A DNA stretch of 53,710 bases from DASYLJ01 sp964432595 (GTDB lineage Bacteria > Desulfobacterota > Binatia > DP-6). Below, in pieces: positions 1 to 7,628 of the stretch. The translations under genes were made by a program, and so were the position numbers. Below the pieces are notes generated by a model. It saw only the letters and a program-made list of their open reading frames with translations. It did no database searches and was not told the origin of the DNA. The stretch spans positions 1 through 53,710 of the forward strand of contig CAYSOF010000034.1 in assembly GCA_964432595.1 (NCBI GenBank), in the 5' to 3' direction. Numbering within the stretch: the first letter of the stretch is position 1; each line of letters opens with the position of its first letter.

Positions 1-74
1 GCGCCCATAGCTCAGTTGGATAGAGCGTCTGACTACGAATCAGAAGGTCGCATGTTCGAATCATGCTGGGCGCA
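1..74 (+). tRNA. tRNA-Arg (anticodon ACG)
   Basis: Full cloverleaf: acceptor stem GCGCCCA (1-7) pairs with TGGGCGC (67-73), discriminator A74. The anticodon stem TCTGA/TCAGA encloses the loop CTACGAA, giving anticodon ACG, which reads CGU (and CGC/CGA after A34 is deaminated by TadA). The tadA gene for that modification is in this window at 45498. The CCA end is not encoded (CCT follows). The gene begins at the first base of the window, so its promoter is outside. Confidence 0.97.
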
Positions 75-84
75 CCTTTGAACG

Positions 85-129
85 ACGGGCAGCTCCTCAC
101 TTCGTCGAGGACTGCCCGTTTCCTTTTTC
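85..129 (+). terminator. Rho-independent terminator after tRNA-Arg
   Basis: Stem ACGGGCAG (85-92) with CTGCCCGT (112-119), continued by TCCTC (94-98) with GAGGA (107-111) across a single bulged C, then a T-rich run to about 129. It is a good terminator for the tRNA. It also covers the 3' end of the minus-strand regulator gene, whose stop codon lies inside the hairpin, so it may act on both transcripts. Confidence 0.85.
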
Positions 130-711
130 CGGGTCGCGCGACGGGCCACCGAGCAGCCGTACCGCCGTGCCGCTGTCGTCGGGCTGGCTGCGGCGTGCAG
201 GCCCGGTGGTTGGCGTCGCCGTGCGCCAGCCGTCGTCGACGAGCTCTTCGACGACGCGCACGAGGAATCCACGCGCCGCCCGCGGCATGCGATCGAACGC
301 GCGAGTGTAGCGATCGAGCAGCTCCGACCCGCTCACGCCGCCCCCCGGCGTCTCGACGGGGAAGTGGATGTCGTAGTCGTGGAGTCCGAGCATCCGCACG
401 ATGTTCAGCACGTGGATGGCGGGCATGTGGACGGCGCTGCCCTGCTCGAGGCGCGAGATCGCCGCCTGGCTGGTGCCGGCGGCGCGCGCGAGATCGACCT
501 GCAGCAGGCCGCGCGCGAGACGTCGTTCTCGCACGCGGCTACCGAGCTCGCGCATGAAGACGCGCCGAGCGCGCTCGGATGTGCCGAGGCGAGGCAGGCT
601 CGACTCGACGGTCGGCGACGGCGCCCGCATTGCGAAGCCGTCTTGTAGCCGACACGTCTCGCCGTGCAGACGGTGCCACTCGCGCATGAGGAGCGTCGTC
701 GTGGCCGTCAT
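97..711 (-). CDS. XRE-family helix-turn-helix transcriptional regulator
   Basis: A 204-residue protein with a Cro/C1-type DNA-binding helix-turn-helix in its middle. The pattern of two Arg-rich turns, then LARAAGTSQAAISRLEQG, is the typical XRE recognition core, followed by a helix with VLNIVRMLGL. The N-terminal part and the C-terminal tail, which ends in a Ser/Pro/Gly-rich stretch, match nothing I recognise. The reading frame stays open to 897, but the upstream part is Arg-rich and covers a hairpin, so a start at ATG 711 or ATG 687 is preferred; neither has a clear ribosome binding site. It is probably a local regulator. Its target cannot be read from context because the gene is flanked by a tRNA and an uncharacterised small gene. 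Confidence 0.75.
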   Translation of the reverse strand: MTATTTLLMREWHRLHGETCRLQDGFAMRAPSPTVESSLPRLGTSERARRVFMRELGSRVRERRLARGLLQVDLARAAGTSQAAISRLEQGSAVHMPAIHVLNIVRMLGLHDYDIHFPVETPGGGVSGSELLDRYTRAFDRMPRAARGFLVRVVEELVDDGWRTATPTTGPARRSQPDDSGTAVRLLGGPSRDPEKGNGQSSTK

Positions 712-1074
712 GGCGCGTGTGCCCGCGATGGCGCCCGCGGCTCTCGCGTAGATGTCCCGGAAGGATTCGTGGGAGGCATCGGCGCGTTCGCTGGTCACGA
801 CGTCCGATTTGTCTCCAAACGGGCGGTCGCGCAAGACGCAACCGGTGGACGGATGATGCCGGCGGCGGCCACGACCAAGAGGACACGCCGCCGGCACCCG
901 AGGCAGTCCGTCTCTGCCTCGGGGCGGCGTACCACGCGGGGCCCGTGGAGCGACAGAGAAATCTTTCGTGGCCGTCGCGGACGACGTGCAGTTGAAGCGT
1001 ACCTCGTAAGGCGTCCTTGCCCCGCCTCGGTGGCAATCCCGAGTTCGCCCGGAAGAGTCGGAACCGCTCCCGCC
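712..1074. other. Intergenic stretch with one hairpin
   Basis: No convincing gene is seen in this 363-base stretch; the open frames here are Arg/Pro-rich and look like high-GC artefacts. It contains a 10-bp perfect stem, CCCGAGGCAG (897-906) with CTGCCTCGGG (914-923), and a 7-nt loop. The hairpin lies downstream of the small minus-strand gene at 1075 and could end its transcript, although there is no T run. Confidence 0.5.
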
Positions 1075-1248
1075 CTACTCGTCGTCGGCACAGTCGCACG
1101 ACGACACGCCGGCGCCCGCAGGCTGGTACGTCGTATGGAAGGCGTGCCCGCAGTCGAGTCGATGGCATGCGACGAGCGGACCCTGTCCGATCACGACGGA
1201 CCGGAGGATGCGCTTGTCGCCGAAGTCTCCGCATTGCTCGCACAACAT
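1075..1248 (-). CDS. small Cys-rich (zinc-ribbon-like) protein
   Basis: A possible 57-residue protein starting at ATG 1248. It carries CEQCG near the N-terminus, then CHRLDCGHAF, and ends CDCADDE. The paired Cys and His residues suggest a single structural zinc site. An upstream ATG at 1347 would add 33 residues and has a weak GGTGGA-like site. There is no recognisable family and no functional neighbour. It is kept because the spacing of Cys residues is unlikely by chance, but it may not be a real gene. Confidence 0.4.
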   Translation of the reverse strand: MLCEQCGDFGDKRILRSVVIGQGPLVACHRLDCGHAFHTTYQPAGAGVSSCDCADDE

Positions 1249-1415
1249 CGCCGGCGCGTCGTTAAGAACCGGGCCGGCGGCTGTCAAGGGAAAGCGGGCG
1301 CGATCGATCCGATTGTGGTTTTGGACGGTGGCCGGTGCCGATGACATGTCGCCGTCCACCGGGCGATCGTTGCCGGGTCGTGGCTGCGACGGCACGGCAG
1401 TTGCTCACTCGAAGC

Positions 1416-2537
1416 ATGCTCTCGTCTCCCGCTCGCATCGCATCGCCCGAAGAGTACGTCCGTCACGACCGGCGGCCCCGGCCGGCCGGCGACGGGCGGC
1501 AGCCTGGTCTGGAGACGGAGCTCGCTCGTGCCGAGCGGATGTTGGCGCAGCTGATCGAGCAGCCGGACCTCGACCGCGTCATCCAACGCGACGTCGCGGC
1601 GCGATCGCGCATCGACGTGGCCGTCGAGACCGCGGTCCACCACGCATACGAGACGGCCGCCGGATCGGACGCCGCGCACACGTTCCTCCAACGCGTGCTC
1701 TACCGGATTAACCGCCTCATGCTGTTCTGGTTCGACGATCTCCGTCGCTACGAGAACGACCGCTCGGCGTACCTGCATGGAGTGCGAGCGGGCATCGAGC
1801 ACGCCTGGCAGGCGTGGGAGCTGCGTCAGCTTCCGCCGCCGAGCCTCGCCGTCGCCGGCGTGGCGGAGGCGCTCCGTAGCCGCGCCGCGGCCGACGTCGA
1901 CCCGCCGCCGTCGGCCGCCGGACGTTGGTTCCGCGACGTCGCCACGGCGAGCGCCTACCGCCGGCTGCTCGAGATCGCGTCGCTCGACGCGCTGGTGGAA
2001 GCCAGCCAGCTGTCACGGACCCTGGGCGGCGTCGGACACCCGGTGCACGGCACCCTGACGCGGCTGCTGCTCGAGGAGTACGGGGGCGGCCGGCTCGCGC
2101 GCAAGCACTCGACCCACTTCCGCTCGATGCTCGAGGCCCTGGGCATGGAGACGCGACCCGAGGCCTACTTCGACGTCGTGCCGTGGACGGTCCTCGCGGG
2201 CATCAACCACAGCTTCCTGCTCTCGGATCGCCGCCGGCTCTTCCTGCGTTACGTCGGCGGGCTGCTGCATACGGAGACGTCCGTTCCTGCCGCGTTCCGC
2301 TGCTTTCTCGCCGCCGGCCGGCGCCTCGGGCTGCCGCCGGAGGCCACGGCGTACTGGGAGCTGCACATCAAAGAGGACGCGCGCCACGGTCCCTGGATGC
2401 TGAACGACGCCGCGCTCCCGCTCGCCGAGCGCTATCCCGACGATGCCTGGGAGCTGGTGCTCGGCTACGACCAGCAGCGCGCGATGAGCGCTCGCGCCGC
2501 GAGCGCGACGATGCGCGCGTGCGCCGCGGTGGCGTGA
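1416..2537 (+). CDS. haem-oxygenase-like diiron (iron-containing redox enzyme) family protein
   Basis: A 373-residue protein of the haem-oxygenase-like fold family annotated as iron-containing redox enzyme (PF14518 type). The C-terminal half holds the likely metal ligands: LLEEYGGG (Glu220/Glu221), a His pair at 231/234, LLHTETSV (Glu287), and ELHIKEDARHG with His317, Asp321 and His324. This spaced Glu-His...Glu...His-x3-Asp-x2-His pattern matches the diiron-oxidase members of the fold, which oxidise small molecules with O2. The N-terminal 140 residues are a mostly helical domain without an assignable family. Start: ATG 1416 is preferred over an upstream ATG at 1335 because the intervening sequence is low-complexity. 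The stop overlaps the start of the following glycosyltransferase (GTGA), so the two are translationally coupled. The substrate is unknown. Confidence 0.8.
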   Translation: MLSSPARIASPEEYVRHDRRPRPAGDGRQPGLETELARAERMLAQLIEQPDLDRVIQRDVAARSRIDVAVETAVHHAYETAAGSDAAHTFLQRVLYRINRLMLFWFDDLRRYENDRSAYLHGVRAGIEHAWQAWELRQLPPPSLAVAGVAEALRSRAAADVDPPPSAAGRWFRDVATASAYRRLLEIASLDALVEASQLSRTLGGVGHPVHGTLTRLLLEEYGGGRLARKHSTHFRSMLEALGMETRPEAYFDVVPWTVLAGINHSFLLSDRRRLFLRYVGGLLHTETSVPAAFRCFLAAGRRLGLPPEATAYWELHIKEDARHGPWMLNDAALPLAERYPDDAWELVLGYDQQRAMSARAASATMRACAAVA

Positions 2538-3511
2538 CGGCGTCGTGCACATACGTGCTGCCGCTCCGCCAGGTCGGCGCGGACGTCGCGATGCTGCGCA
2601 CGATCGCCGACGACGTCCGGCGCCTGACTCGGCTCGGATGCGAGGTGATCGTCGTCGACGGATCGCCGGCCGACGACTTCGCGCGCCACGCGCGGGCGCT
2701 GGCGTCGCTCTGCCTGCACATCCCGCCCGATCCGGCGCACCGGTGCCTCAACGGCAAGGTGCACGGCGTACGGACCGGCATCGCCCGCGCCTCGCACGAG
2801 TTCGTCATCGTCGCGGACGACGACGTGGTCTACGAGGCAGCGGACGTCGGCCGTGTCTGCGCATTGCTGGCGGAGCACGATCTCGTCGTCCCGCAGAACG
2901 CCTTCCGGCCGATGCCGTGGTGGGCGTGCATCGAGACGGGACGCATCCTCGTGAATCGCGCGGTCCGGGACGCCGGCGACTACCCGGGCACGCAAGCGGT
3001 CCGGCGGAGCGCGTTCGAGCGCATCGGCGCGTACGACGGGGACACGCTGTTCGAGAACGAGGAGATGCGCCGGCACTTCGTGCGGCGCGGCGCACGGGTG
3101 GCGCACGCGCGGGACCTCATCATCGCCCGCCGGCCGCCGACGCTCGCGAAGTGGCGAGAGCAGCGCGTGCGACAGGCGTACGAGGACTTCGGCGTTCCGC
3201 TCAAGACGCTGGCGTTCGGGGCCCTCCTTCCCGTCGCGCTGGTGGCGGCGCTGCTGGGTGGCGTCGCGTGGCTGGTTGCGTACCTCGTCGCCGTTGCCGG
3301 CGGGACGATCGCGGTCGCCGCGCTCGGTCGCCGGGGTGCGGCGGCGCGGCTGGCGTTTCCCGCGCGCGCGGTGCTGCTCGCGCCACTCTGGGTCGCCGAG
3401 CGGAGCGTGTCCGTCCACCGCGCGGTCGCCGCGCGGCTCGTGCGCGGGGGGTGTGCGTACGGTGGGCGGGTCATCCCGCGTGGTCTGAGCGACGGACGCG
3501 CGTCCGCCTGA
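2534..3511 (+). CDS. family 2 glycosyltransferase with C-terminal membrane segments
   Basis: A 325-residue GT-A-fold glycosyltransferase. CEVIVVDGSPADD (residues 36-48) is the nucleotide-binding strand and FVIVADDDVVYE (DDD at 95-97) is the metal-binding DXD equivalent. ETGRILVNRAV and the FENEEMRRHF region fit the acceptor/catalytic loop, with the acidic E-N-E-E in the place of the usual ED motif. Residues about 215-260 are strongly hydrophobic and would anchor it in the inner membrane. The start is GTG 2534, overlapping the stop of the upstream diiron-family gene by 4 nt; upstream in-frame codons are shadow sequence of that gene. It probably transfers a sugar to a lipid or surface polymer. 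The acceptor is not evident. Confidence 0.85.
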   Translation: MTASCTYVLPLRQVGADVAMLRTIADDVRRLTRLGCEVIVVDGSPADDFARHARALASLCLHIPPDPAHRCLNGKVHGVRTGIARASHEFVIVADDDVVYEAADVGRVCALLAEHDLVVPQNAFRPMPWWACIETGRILVNRAVRDAGDYPGTQAVRRSAFERIGAYDGDTLFENEEMRRHFVRRGARVAHARDLIIARRPPTLAKWREQRVRQAYEDFGVPLKTLAFGALLPVALVAALLGGVAWLVAYLVAVAGGTIAVAALGRRGAAARLAFPARAVLLAPLWVAERSVSVHRAVAARLVRGGCAYGGRVIPRGLSDGRASA

Positions 3512-3723
3512 CGGCCGTTCTACAAACCGCGCGACGAGTTGACGTGTCTCCGGAGGCACGGCGCCGTCCTTCCGCGACCGCGACGGAGCCGCGCGCTGGC
3601 ACGGTCCTGGCAGCCGATCCGTCATCCACTCGAGGGGAGTCGGCAATGCGACGGAAGCCACGGCAGCAGGACGCAGGTCCGAATCCAGACCTCGCCGCGG
3701 CGCCGTCGGGAAAGGATGGCACC

Positions 3724-3987
3724 ATGCATCACGCACGACAGACGAGCGAGGCCGCGGAGCACAGTGAAGGCTTCATGGCGAAGGCGATCGAGGACCAGAC
3801 GGCCAAGCTGCCGTCGGACACGTTCCTGTGGGCGGCGGGCGCGTCGATCGCGGCGTCGCTGCTGCTTCAGGTGGCGGGCCGCAAGGTCGAGAGCAACTTC
3901 GTGGGCCAGTGGGCGCCGACGCTGCTGATCCTCGGGCTCTACAACAAGATCGTGAAGGTCGCGGGATCCGATCGCATGTCCGCATAG
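3724..3987 (+). CDS. small conserved membrane protein
   Basis: An 87-residue protein: a His-rich N-terminus, the conserved stretch EDQTAKLPSDTFLW, one or two hydrophobic segments (about residues 34-50 and 60-75), and VGQWAPTLLILGLYNK near the end. I recall close relatives of unknown function with the same TAKLPSD and GQWAPT motifs in several bacterial phyla. The start at ATG 3724 has AAAGGA 7 nt upstream; an in-frame ATG 3646 preceded by GAGGGGAG would add 26 residues and cannot be excluded. A strong hairpin follows the stop, so this is probably a single-gene transcript. Function unknown. Confidence 0.8.
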   Translation: MHHARQTSEAAEHSEGFMAKAIEDQTAKLPSDTFLWAAGASIAASLLLQVAGRKVESNFVGQWAPTLLILGLYNKIVKVAGSDRMSA

Positions 3988-3994
3988 CGACGGG

Positions 3995-4024
3995 GGGCAC
4001 GGATGCGTCCACGCATCCGTGCCC
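3995..4024 (+). terminator. 13-bp perfect hairpin, probable terminator
   Basis: GGGCACGGATGCG (3995-4007) and CGCATCCGTGCCC (4012-4024) pair perfectly around a 4-nt loop, 7 nt after the stop of the small membrane protein. No T run follows, so termination would depend on stem strength or Rho. Confidence 0.7.
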
Positions 4025-4083
4025 GCGCCCCTCGCGAAGATCGGGCCTATCGCGCTCGACGCGGCATGGTACGACGAAGCGCC

Positions 4084-4785
4084 ATGCAGAAAGCCCTGCG
4101 TGGTCGAATCCTGCAGCTGATGCTCGTCGGCGTCGCGCTCCTGCCCGGGGACGTACGCGCCGACGCACCGGTCGTCGACACGACCGGCTGCGACGCGGAC
4201 TCCGCGGCGCGGCTGCGGTGGCTCGTCGAGCGTCTCGAGTCGCGCGAGCGCTACGCCGACCTCTGGTGGCGCGGGTGGTTCGGATTCTACGGGCTCGGCG
4301 TCGTCATCCAGAGCGTGAGCGCCGGCCTCGAGGACGACGAGGGCGAGCAGGCGGACCTGGTCGTCAGCGCGGTCAAGGCGCTCGGCGGCGTGACGAGGCT
4401 GTACTTCTCGCGCCCCGTCGCGCGGCTCGGCGCGGATCCGATTCTCGGCGACCAGGCGTCCTGCCGTCAGCGGGTCGAGGAGGGCGAAGATCTCCTGCGG
4501 CAGGCGGCAAAGGAATCGGATCGTCGCTTCGACTGGAAGGCGCACGCGTCGAACGTCGGGATCAACGTCGCGGGCGGTCTCATCGTCGCCGAGGGCTTCG
4601 ACGAGCAGGACGGCTGGATCTCCGCCGGCGTCGGCATCGCCGTCGGCGAGGTCATGCTCTGGAGCCATCCGTGGACGGGGCGGAGCGACCTCGAGGAGTA
4701 CGAGGCGCGCTTCGCGCCCGCCGAGCGCACGAGCTGGTCGGTCGTGCCGTTCGGTCGCGGGCTGCAGGTGCAGATGCGGTTCTGA
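4084..4785 (+). CDS. hypothetical exported protein
   Basis: A 233-residue protein with a plausible signal peptide: basic start, then a hydrophobic core ending near LLPGDVRADA. The mature part contains GWFGFYGLGVVIQSVSAG and VGINVAGGLIVAEGF, amphipathic or weakly hydrophobic stretches with many Gly residues, and two conserved-looking Cys. The C-terminal GRGLQVQMRF, an aromatic terminal residue after alternating polar and hydrophobic positions, would fit an outer-membrane or periplasm-facing protein. No family is recognised. ATG 4084 is chosen as the start because it opens the signal peptide; ATG 4066 is the alternative. It stands alone between a terminator hairpin and the CoA-transferase gene. 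Confidence 0.7.
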   Translation: MQKALRGRILQLMLVGVALLPGDVRADAPVVDTTGCDADSAARLRWLVERLESRERYADLWWRGWFGFYGLGVVIQSVSAGLEDDEGEQADLVVSAVKALGGVTRLYFSRPVARLGADPILGDQASCRQRVEEGEDLLRQAAKESDRRFDWKAHASNVGINVAGGLIVAEGFDEQDGWISAGVGIAVGEVMLWSHPWTGRSDLEEYEARFAPAERTSWSVVPFGRGLQVQMRF

Positions 4786-4840
4786 CCGCCCGCCCGCACC
4801 GTTCGCTCGGCGCCGCGCCGGTGTGCTACCCCGACGGGCC

Positions 4841-6073
4841 ATGAACGCAGGTCTCCTCTCCGGCGTCCGGATCATCGAGAGCGCGATGCTCGGTCCGGGC
4901 GGTGTCGCGATGCATCTCGCCGATCTCGGCGCGGACGTGATCAAGGTCGAAGGGCCGCACGGCGACTACGTCCGCAAGATGGCGTTCCCGATCGTCGACG
5001 GCATCTCGCTCCTCCACTGGCACCTGAACCGCGGCAAGAAGAGCATGATCCTCGACTTGAAGAAGCCCGAGGCCGTGGCGACGTACCGGGAGCTGGTCGC
5101 GAAGGCCGACGCCGTCATCGAGGGCATGCGGCCCGGGACGCTGAAGCGGCTCGGCCTCGGCTACGAGGAGCTCAAGCAGATCAACCCGCGCATCGTCATG
5201 TGCACGCACACGGGCTACGGCATGACCGGCCCGTACAAGGACATGCCGAGCCACGGCATCGCCTACGACGCGTGGGCCGGCGTCGCGCGCCCGACGTACA
5301 CCGACGACGGCCTGCCGACCCTGCCGTCGTACACCGCGATCGGCATCAACGCCGGACCGCTGTACGCCGCGCTCGGCATCTGCGCCGCCATCATCCGCGC
5401 CCGCGCGACGGGCGAGGGTTGCTACTTCGAGGTCGCCCAGTCCGACGCCGCCGCGGCGTTCAACTGGAACGGCATCGAGGGCAACAAGGCCTACGAGCGT
5501 CCCGAGGACGAAGTCACCGGCAACGACGGCGACGGCAAGGGACCGCGTCGGCCCGTCGGCGACGACAGCATGAAGGAGTCGGTGCGCTACCAGTACTACC
5601 GCTCGAAGGACGGCCTCGTCCTGTTCATGGCCTCCGAGCGCGAGTTCTGGAAGAACTTCTGCGTCGGCATCGGCCGCCCCGAGATGTTCGAGGCGAATCC
5701 GGGTGCGAAGTATGCCGACCACGCGCGCGGCAACATGGCCCTCCGGCGCGAGCTCGCGACGATCTTCGCGACGAAGACCACGGTCGAGTGGGTCGAGTTC
5801 GGACAGCGCGTGAACACGCCGATCTGTCCGGTGAACACCGTGAAGACGATCCCCGCCGATCCGCAGTTCCAGGCGCGGCTGACCATGCGGCCGTACACCG
5901 AGGCCGGCACCGATCTGATGCCGTGCCCGATCCGGACCATCGGCGAGGAGCTGCCGGTCCCGACGGTCGCCGCGCGGGAGCCGGGGCGGGACACGGACGA
6001 GGTCCTCCGCGACGTGCTCGGCTGGGACGCCGGCCGCATCGCGACCCTGCGAGCGACGGGCGCGCTCGGCTAG
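4841..6073 (+). CDS. CaiB/BaiF-type (class III) CoA-transferase
   Basis: A 410-residue class III CoA-transferase, which moves CoA between carboxylic acids through enzyme-bound anhydride and thioester intermediates. Hallmarks: N-terminal GVRIIESAMLGPGG, then the Rossmann-like LADLGADVIKVEGPHGD, LNRGKKSMILDL, PGTLKRLGLGYEEL, and CTHTGYGMTGPYKDMPSHG. The Asp in AYDAWAG (Asp143) is at the usual position of the nucleophile. Length is normal for the family. ATG 4841 is the family-consistent start. The neighbours do not show its substrate. Its stop codon lies in a CTAG shared with the stop of the convergent gene, so the two coding regions overlap by 4 nt. Confidence 0.92.
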   Translation: MNAGLLSGVRIIESAMLGPGGVAMHLADLGADVIKVEGPHGDYVRKMAFPIVDGISLLHWHLNRGKKSMILDLKKPEAVATYRELVAKADAVIEGMRPGTLKRLGLGYEELKQINPRIVMCTHTGYGMTGPYKDMPSHGIAYDAWAGVARPTYTDDGLPTLPSYTAIGINAGPLYAALGICAAIIRARATGEGCYFEVAQSDAAAAFNWNGIEGNKAYERPEDEVTGNDGDGKGPRRPVGDDSMKESVRYQYYRSKDGLVLFMASEREFWKNFCVGIGRPEMFEANPGAKYADHARGNMALRRELATIFATKTTVEWVEFGQRVNTPICPVNTVKTIPADPQFQARLTMRPYTEAGTDLMPCPIRTIGEELPVPTVAAREPGRDTDEVLRDVLGWDAGRIATLRATGALG

Positions 6074-6450
6074 TCGCCCGCGTCCTTCGCGAGCTGCGCC
6101 TCGACGGCCGTCTTCATCCCGTCCTTGCCGGCCTCGTACGCGGTCCATTGCTCGGGCGTCAGCAGCGGCTTCAGCTCCGCGTCCTTCGCGTCCTGCAGCG
6201 CGCGGAGCTCGGACGCCTTCGTCATCGCCCAGGCCGACCCCTTGAGGATCGGTTCGGCCTTCTCGGCGTAGCGCTGGTTCAGCGCGGACACCTTCGTCGC
6301 CTGGTCGGGCGTCAGCGACAGCAGCGTCCGCATGTACGACGTCTGCGCGCCGGCGCGCTGCGCCGGTGTGGTCTTCGCGAGCACCTCGAGCTGCGCGCCG
6401 GCAGGCGCGACGAGGACGGTGAGCGTGACGGCGACGAGCAGGCGGCGCAT
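6070..6450 (-). CDS. periplasmic LTxxQ-motif (Spy/CpxP-like) protein
   Basis: A 126-residue protein with a clear signal peptide (residues 1-19, ending PAGA-Q) and a helical mature part carrying two LTP[DE]Q motifs (LTPDQ about 46-50, LTPEQ about 101-105). That double motif is the hallmark of the Spy/CpxP group of small periplasmic chaperone or stress proteins. It lies 12 nt after ahpD in the same direction and is probably in the ahpC-ahpD transcript, which suggests a link to oxidative or envelope stress. Its stop overlaps the stop of the CoA-transferase gene on the other strand. Confidence 0.7.
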   Translation of the reverse strand: MRRLLVAVTLTVLVAPAGAQLEVLAKTTPAQRAGAQTSYMRTLLSLTPDQATKVSALNQRYAEKAEPILKGSAWAMTKASELRALQDAKDAELKPLLTPEQWTAYEAGKDGMKTAVEAQLAKDAGD

Positions 6451-6462
6451 GGCCGCCTTCTC

Positions 6463-7002
6463 TCACGCGGCCGCTGCGTACGCGAGCGTGTTCGCCACGG
6501 CCGCCACGACGGCCGCGATGCGCACCGCGCTCTGGATCGCCTCGCGACCCAGGCCCTCCGCACGCAGCGTCTTCTCGTGCGCGGTGATGCACATCCCGCA
6601 GCCGTTCACCGCCGAGACGGCGAGCGACATCAGCTCGAAGTCGGCCTTCGCGACGCCCGGCTTCCCGATGATGCTCATCCGCAGCTTCGCCGGCAGCGAG
6701 CCGTACTCCGGATCCTCCACGAGATGGAGGAAACGATAGTAGACGTTGTTCATCGCCATGACCGCCGCTGCCGCCTGCGCGGCGGCGATGGTCGCGGCGT
6801 CGAGCTGCTCGCCCGCCAGGGCTTCCAGCTGGCGGGCGAACGTCGGGTTCTTCGCGGCGATGGCCGACGCCAGCGCCACGCCCCAGATCTGCCGGGGTTC
6901 CAGCCCCGGCGCGCCCTGAGGGGTGAGCACGCTCGCCAGATTGAGCCGCAGGTCGCGGGCGTGCTCGGGAAGGGCGTCACGGATCTGGTCGAGCGACATC
7001 AT
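6463..7002 (-). CDS. ahpD: alkyl hydroperoxidase AhpD
   Basis: A 179-residue all-helical AhpD. The active site is NGCGMCITAHE (Cys135, Cys138, His142) with the upstream proton-relay Glu123 in ADFELMSLAV, the same arrangement as in the characterised mycobacterial enzyme. AhpD acts as the disulfide reductant or adaptor for AhpC. The gene overlaps the ahpC stop by 4 nt (ATGA), so the two are translationally coupled. Confidence 0.95.
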   Translation of the reverse strand: MMSLDQIRDALPEHARDLRLNLASVLTPQGAPGLEPRQIWGVALASAIAAKNPTFARQLEALAGEQLDAATIAAAQAAAAVMAMNNVYYRFLHLVEDPEYGSLPAKLRMSIIGKPGVAKADFELMSLAVSAVNGCGMCITAHEKTLRAEGLGREAIQSAVRIAAVVAAVANTLAYAAAA

Positions 7003-7538
7003 GCCACCTTCAGGGTGTCGTCACCCTTCTTCCAGTTGCAGGGGCAGAGCTCGTCGGTCTGCAGGCCGTCGAGGACGCGAAGCACCTCTTCGGGGCTGCG
7101 GCCGACGTTCATGTCGGTGACGTATACGAAGCGGATGATGCCCTGCGGGTCGACGACGTAGGCGGCCCGCTGCGCGACGCCGCCCGCCGGATCGACGATG
7201 CCGAGGGCGCTCGACAGCTCGCGCTTCACGTCCGACAGCATGGGGAAGGGGAGCTCGCGGAGCTCCTCCTTGTCGCGCCGCCAGGCGAGGTGCACGAACT
7301 CCGAGTCGGTGCTGACGCCGAGCACCTGCGCGTCACGGTCCTTGAACTCGCGGTCGAGGGCGCCGAAGCCGGCGATCTCGGTGGGACAGACGAAGGTGAA
7401 GTCCTTCGGCCAGAAAAAGACCACGAGCCATTTGCCGTCGTAGGTCTTGTCGTCGATGGGCTGGAACGCCGTCGCGGTCTCGTTCGAGACGACGCCGGTG
7501 AGAGCGAACGATGGAAACCGCTGTCCGATACCCAGCAT
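6999..7538 (-). CDS. ahpC: peroxiredoxin AhpC
   Basis: A 179-residue 2-Cys peroxiredoxin that reduces peroxides and alkyl hydroperoxides. The peroxidatic Cys51 lies in FTFVCPTE, Thr48 and the conserved Arg of the active site are present, and the C-terminal ELCPCNW (Cys165, Cys167) supplies the resolving cysteine in the arrangement used by AhpD-coupled enzymes. A strong ribosome binding site, AAGGAGG, lies about 9 nt before the ATG. First gene of the ahpC-ahpD-LTxxQ operon. The 90-bp upstream region has no OxyR site that I can recognise. Confidence 0.96.
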   Translation of the reverse strand: MLGIGQRFPSFALTGVVSNETATAFQPIDDKTYDGKWLVVFFWPKDFTFVCPTEIAGFGALDREFKDRDAQVLGVSTDSEFVHLAWRRDKEELRELPFPMLSDVKRELSSALGIVDPAGGVAQRAAYVVDPQGIIRFVYVTDMNVGRSPEEVLRVLDGLQTDELCPCNWKKGDDTLKVA

Positions 7539-7628
7539 GGGTGCGATCCTCCTTGTGGAAGCGATGCTGGGCTCGATGGCGCGCGATGGCCAATCGTTTC
7601 TTTCGATCGGCGCGATAGATCCGGCCTG

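Noticed and set aside
711..897. Extension of the XRE regulator to the upstream start at 897
   Set aside because: The added sequence is Arg/His/Pro-rich with no domain and covers a hairpin; the start is more likely at 711 or 687.
7539..7628. OxyR or PerR binding site before ahpC
   Set aside because: No sequence close to either consensus could be recognised in the 90-bp region.
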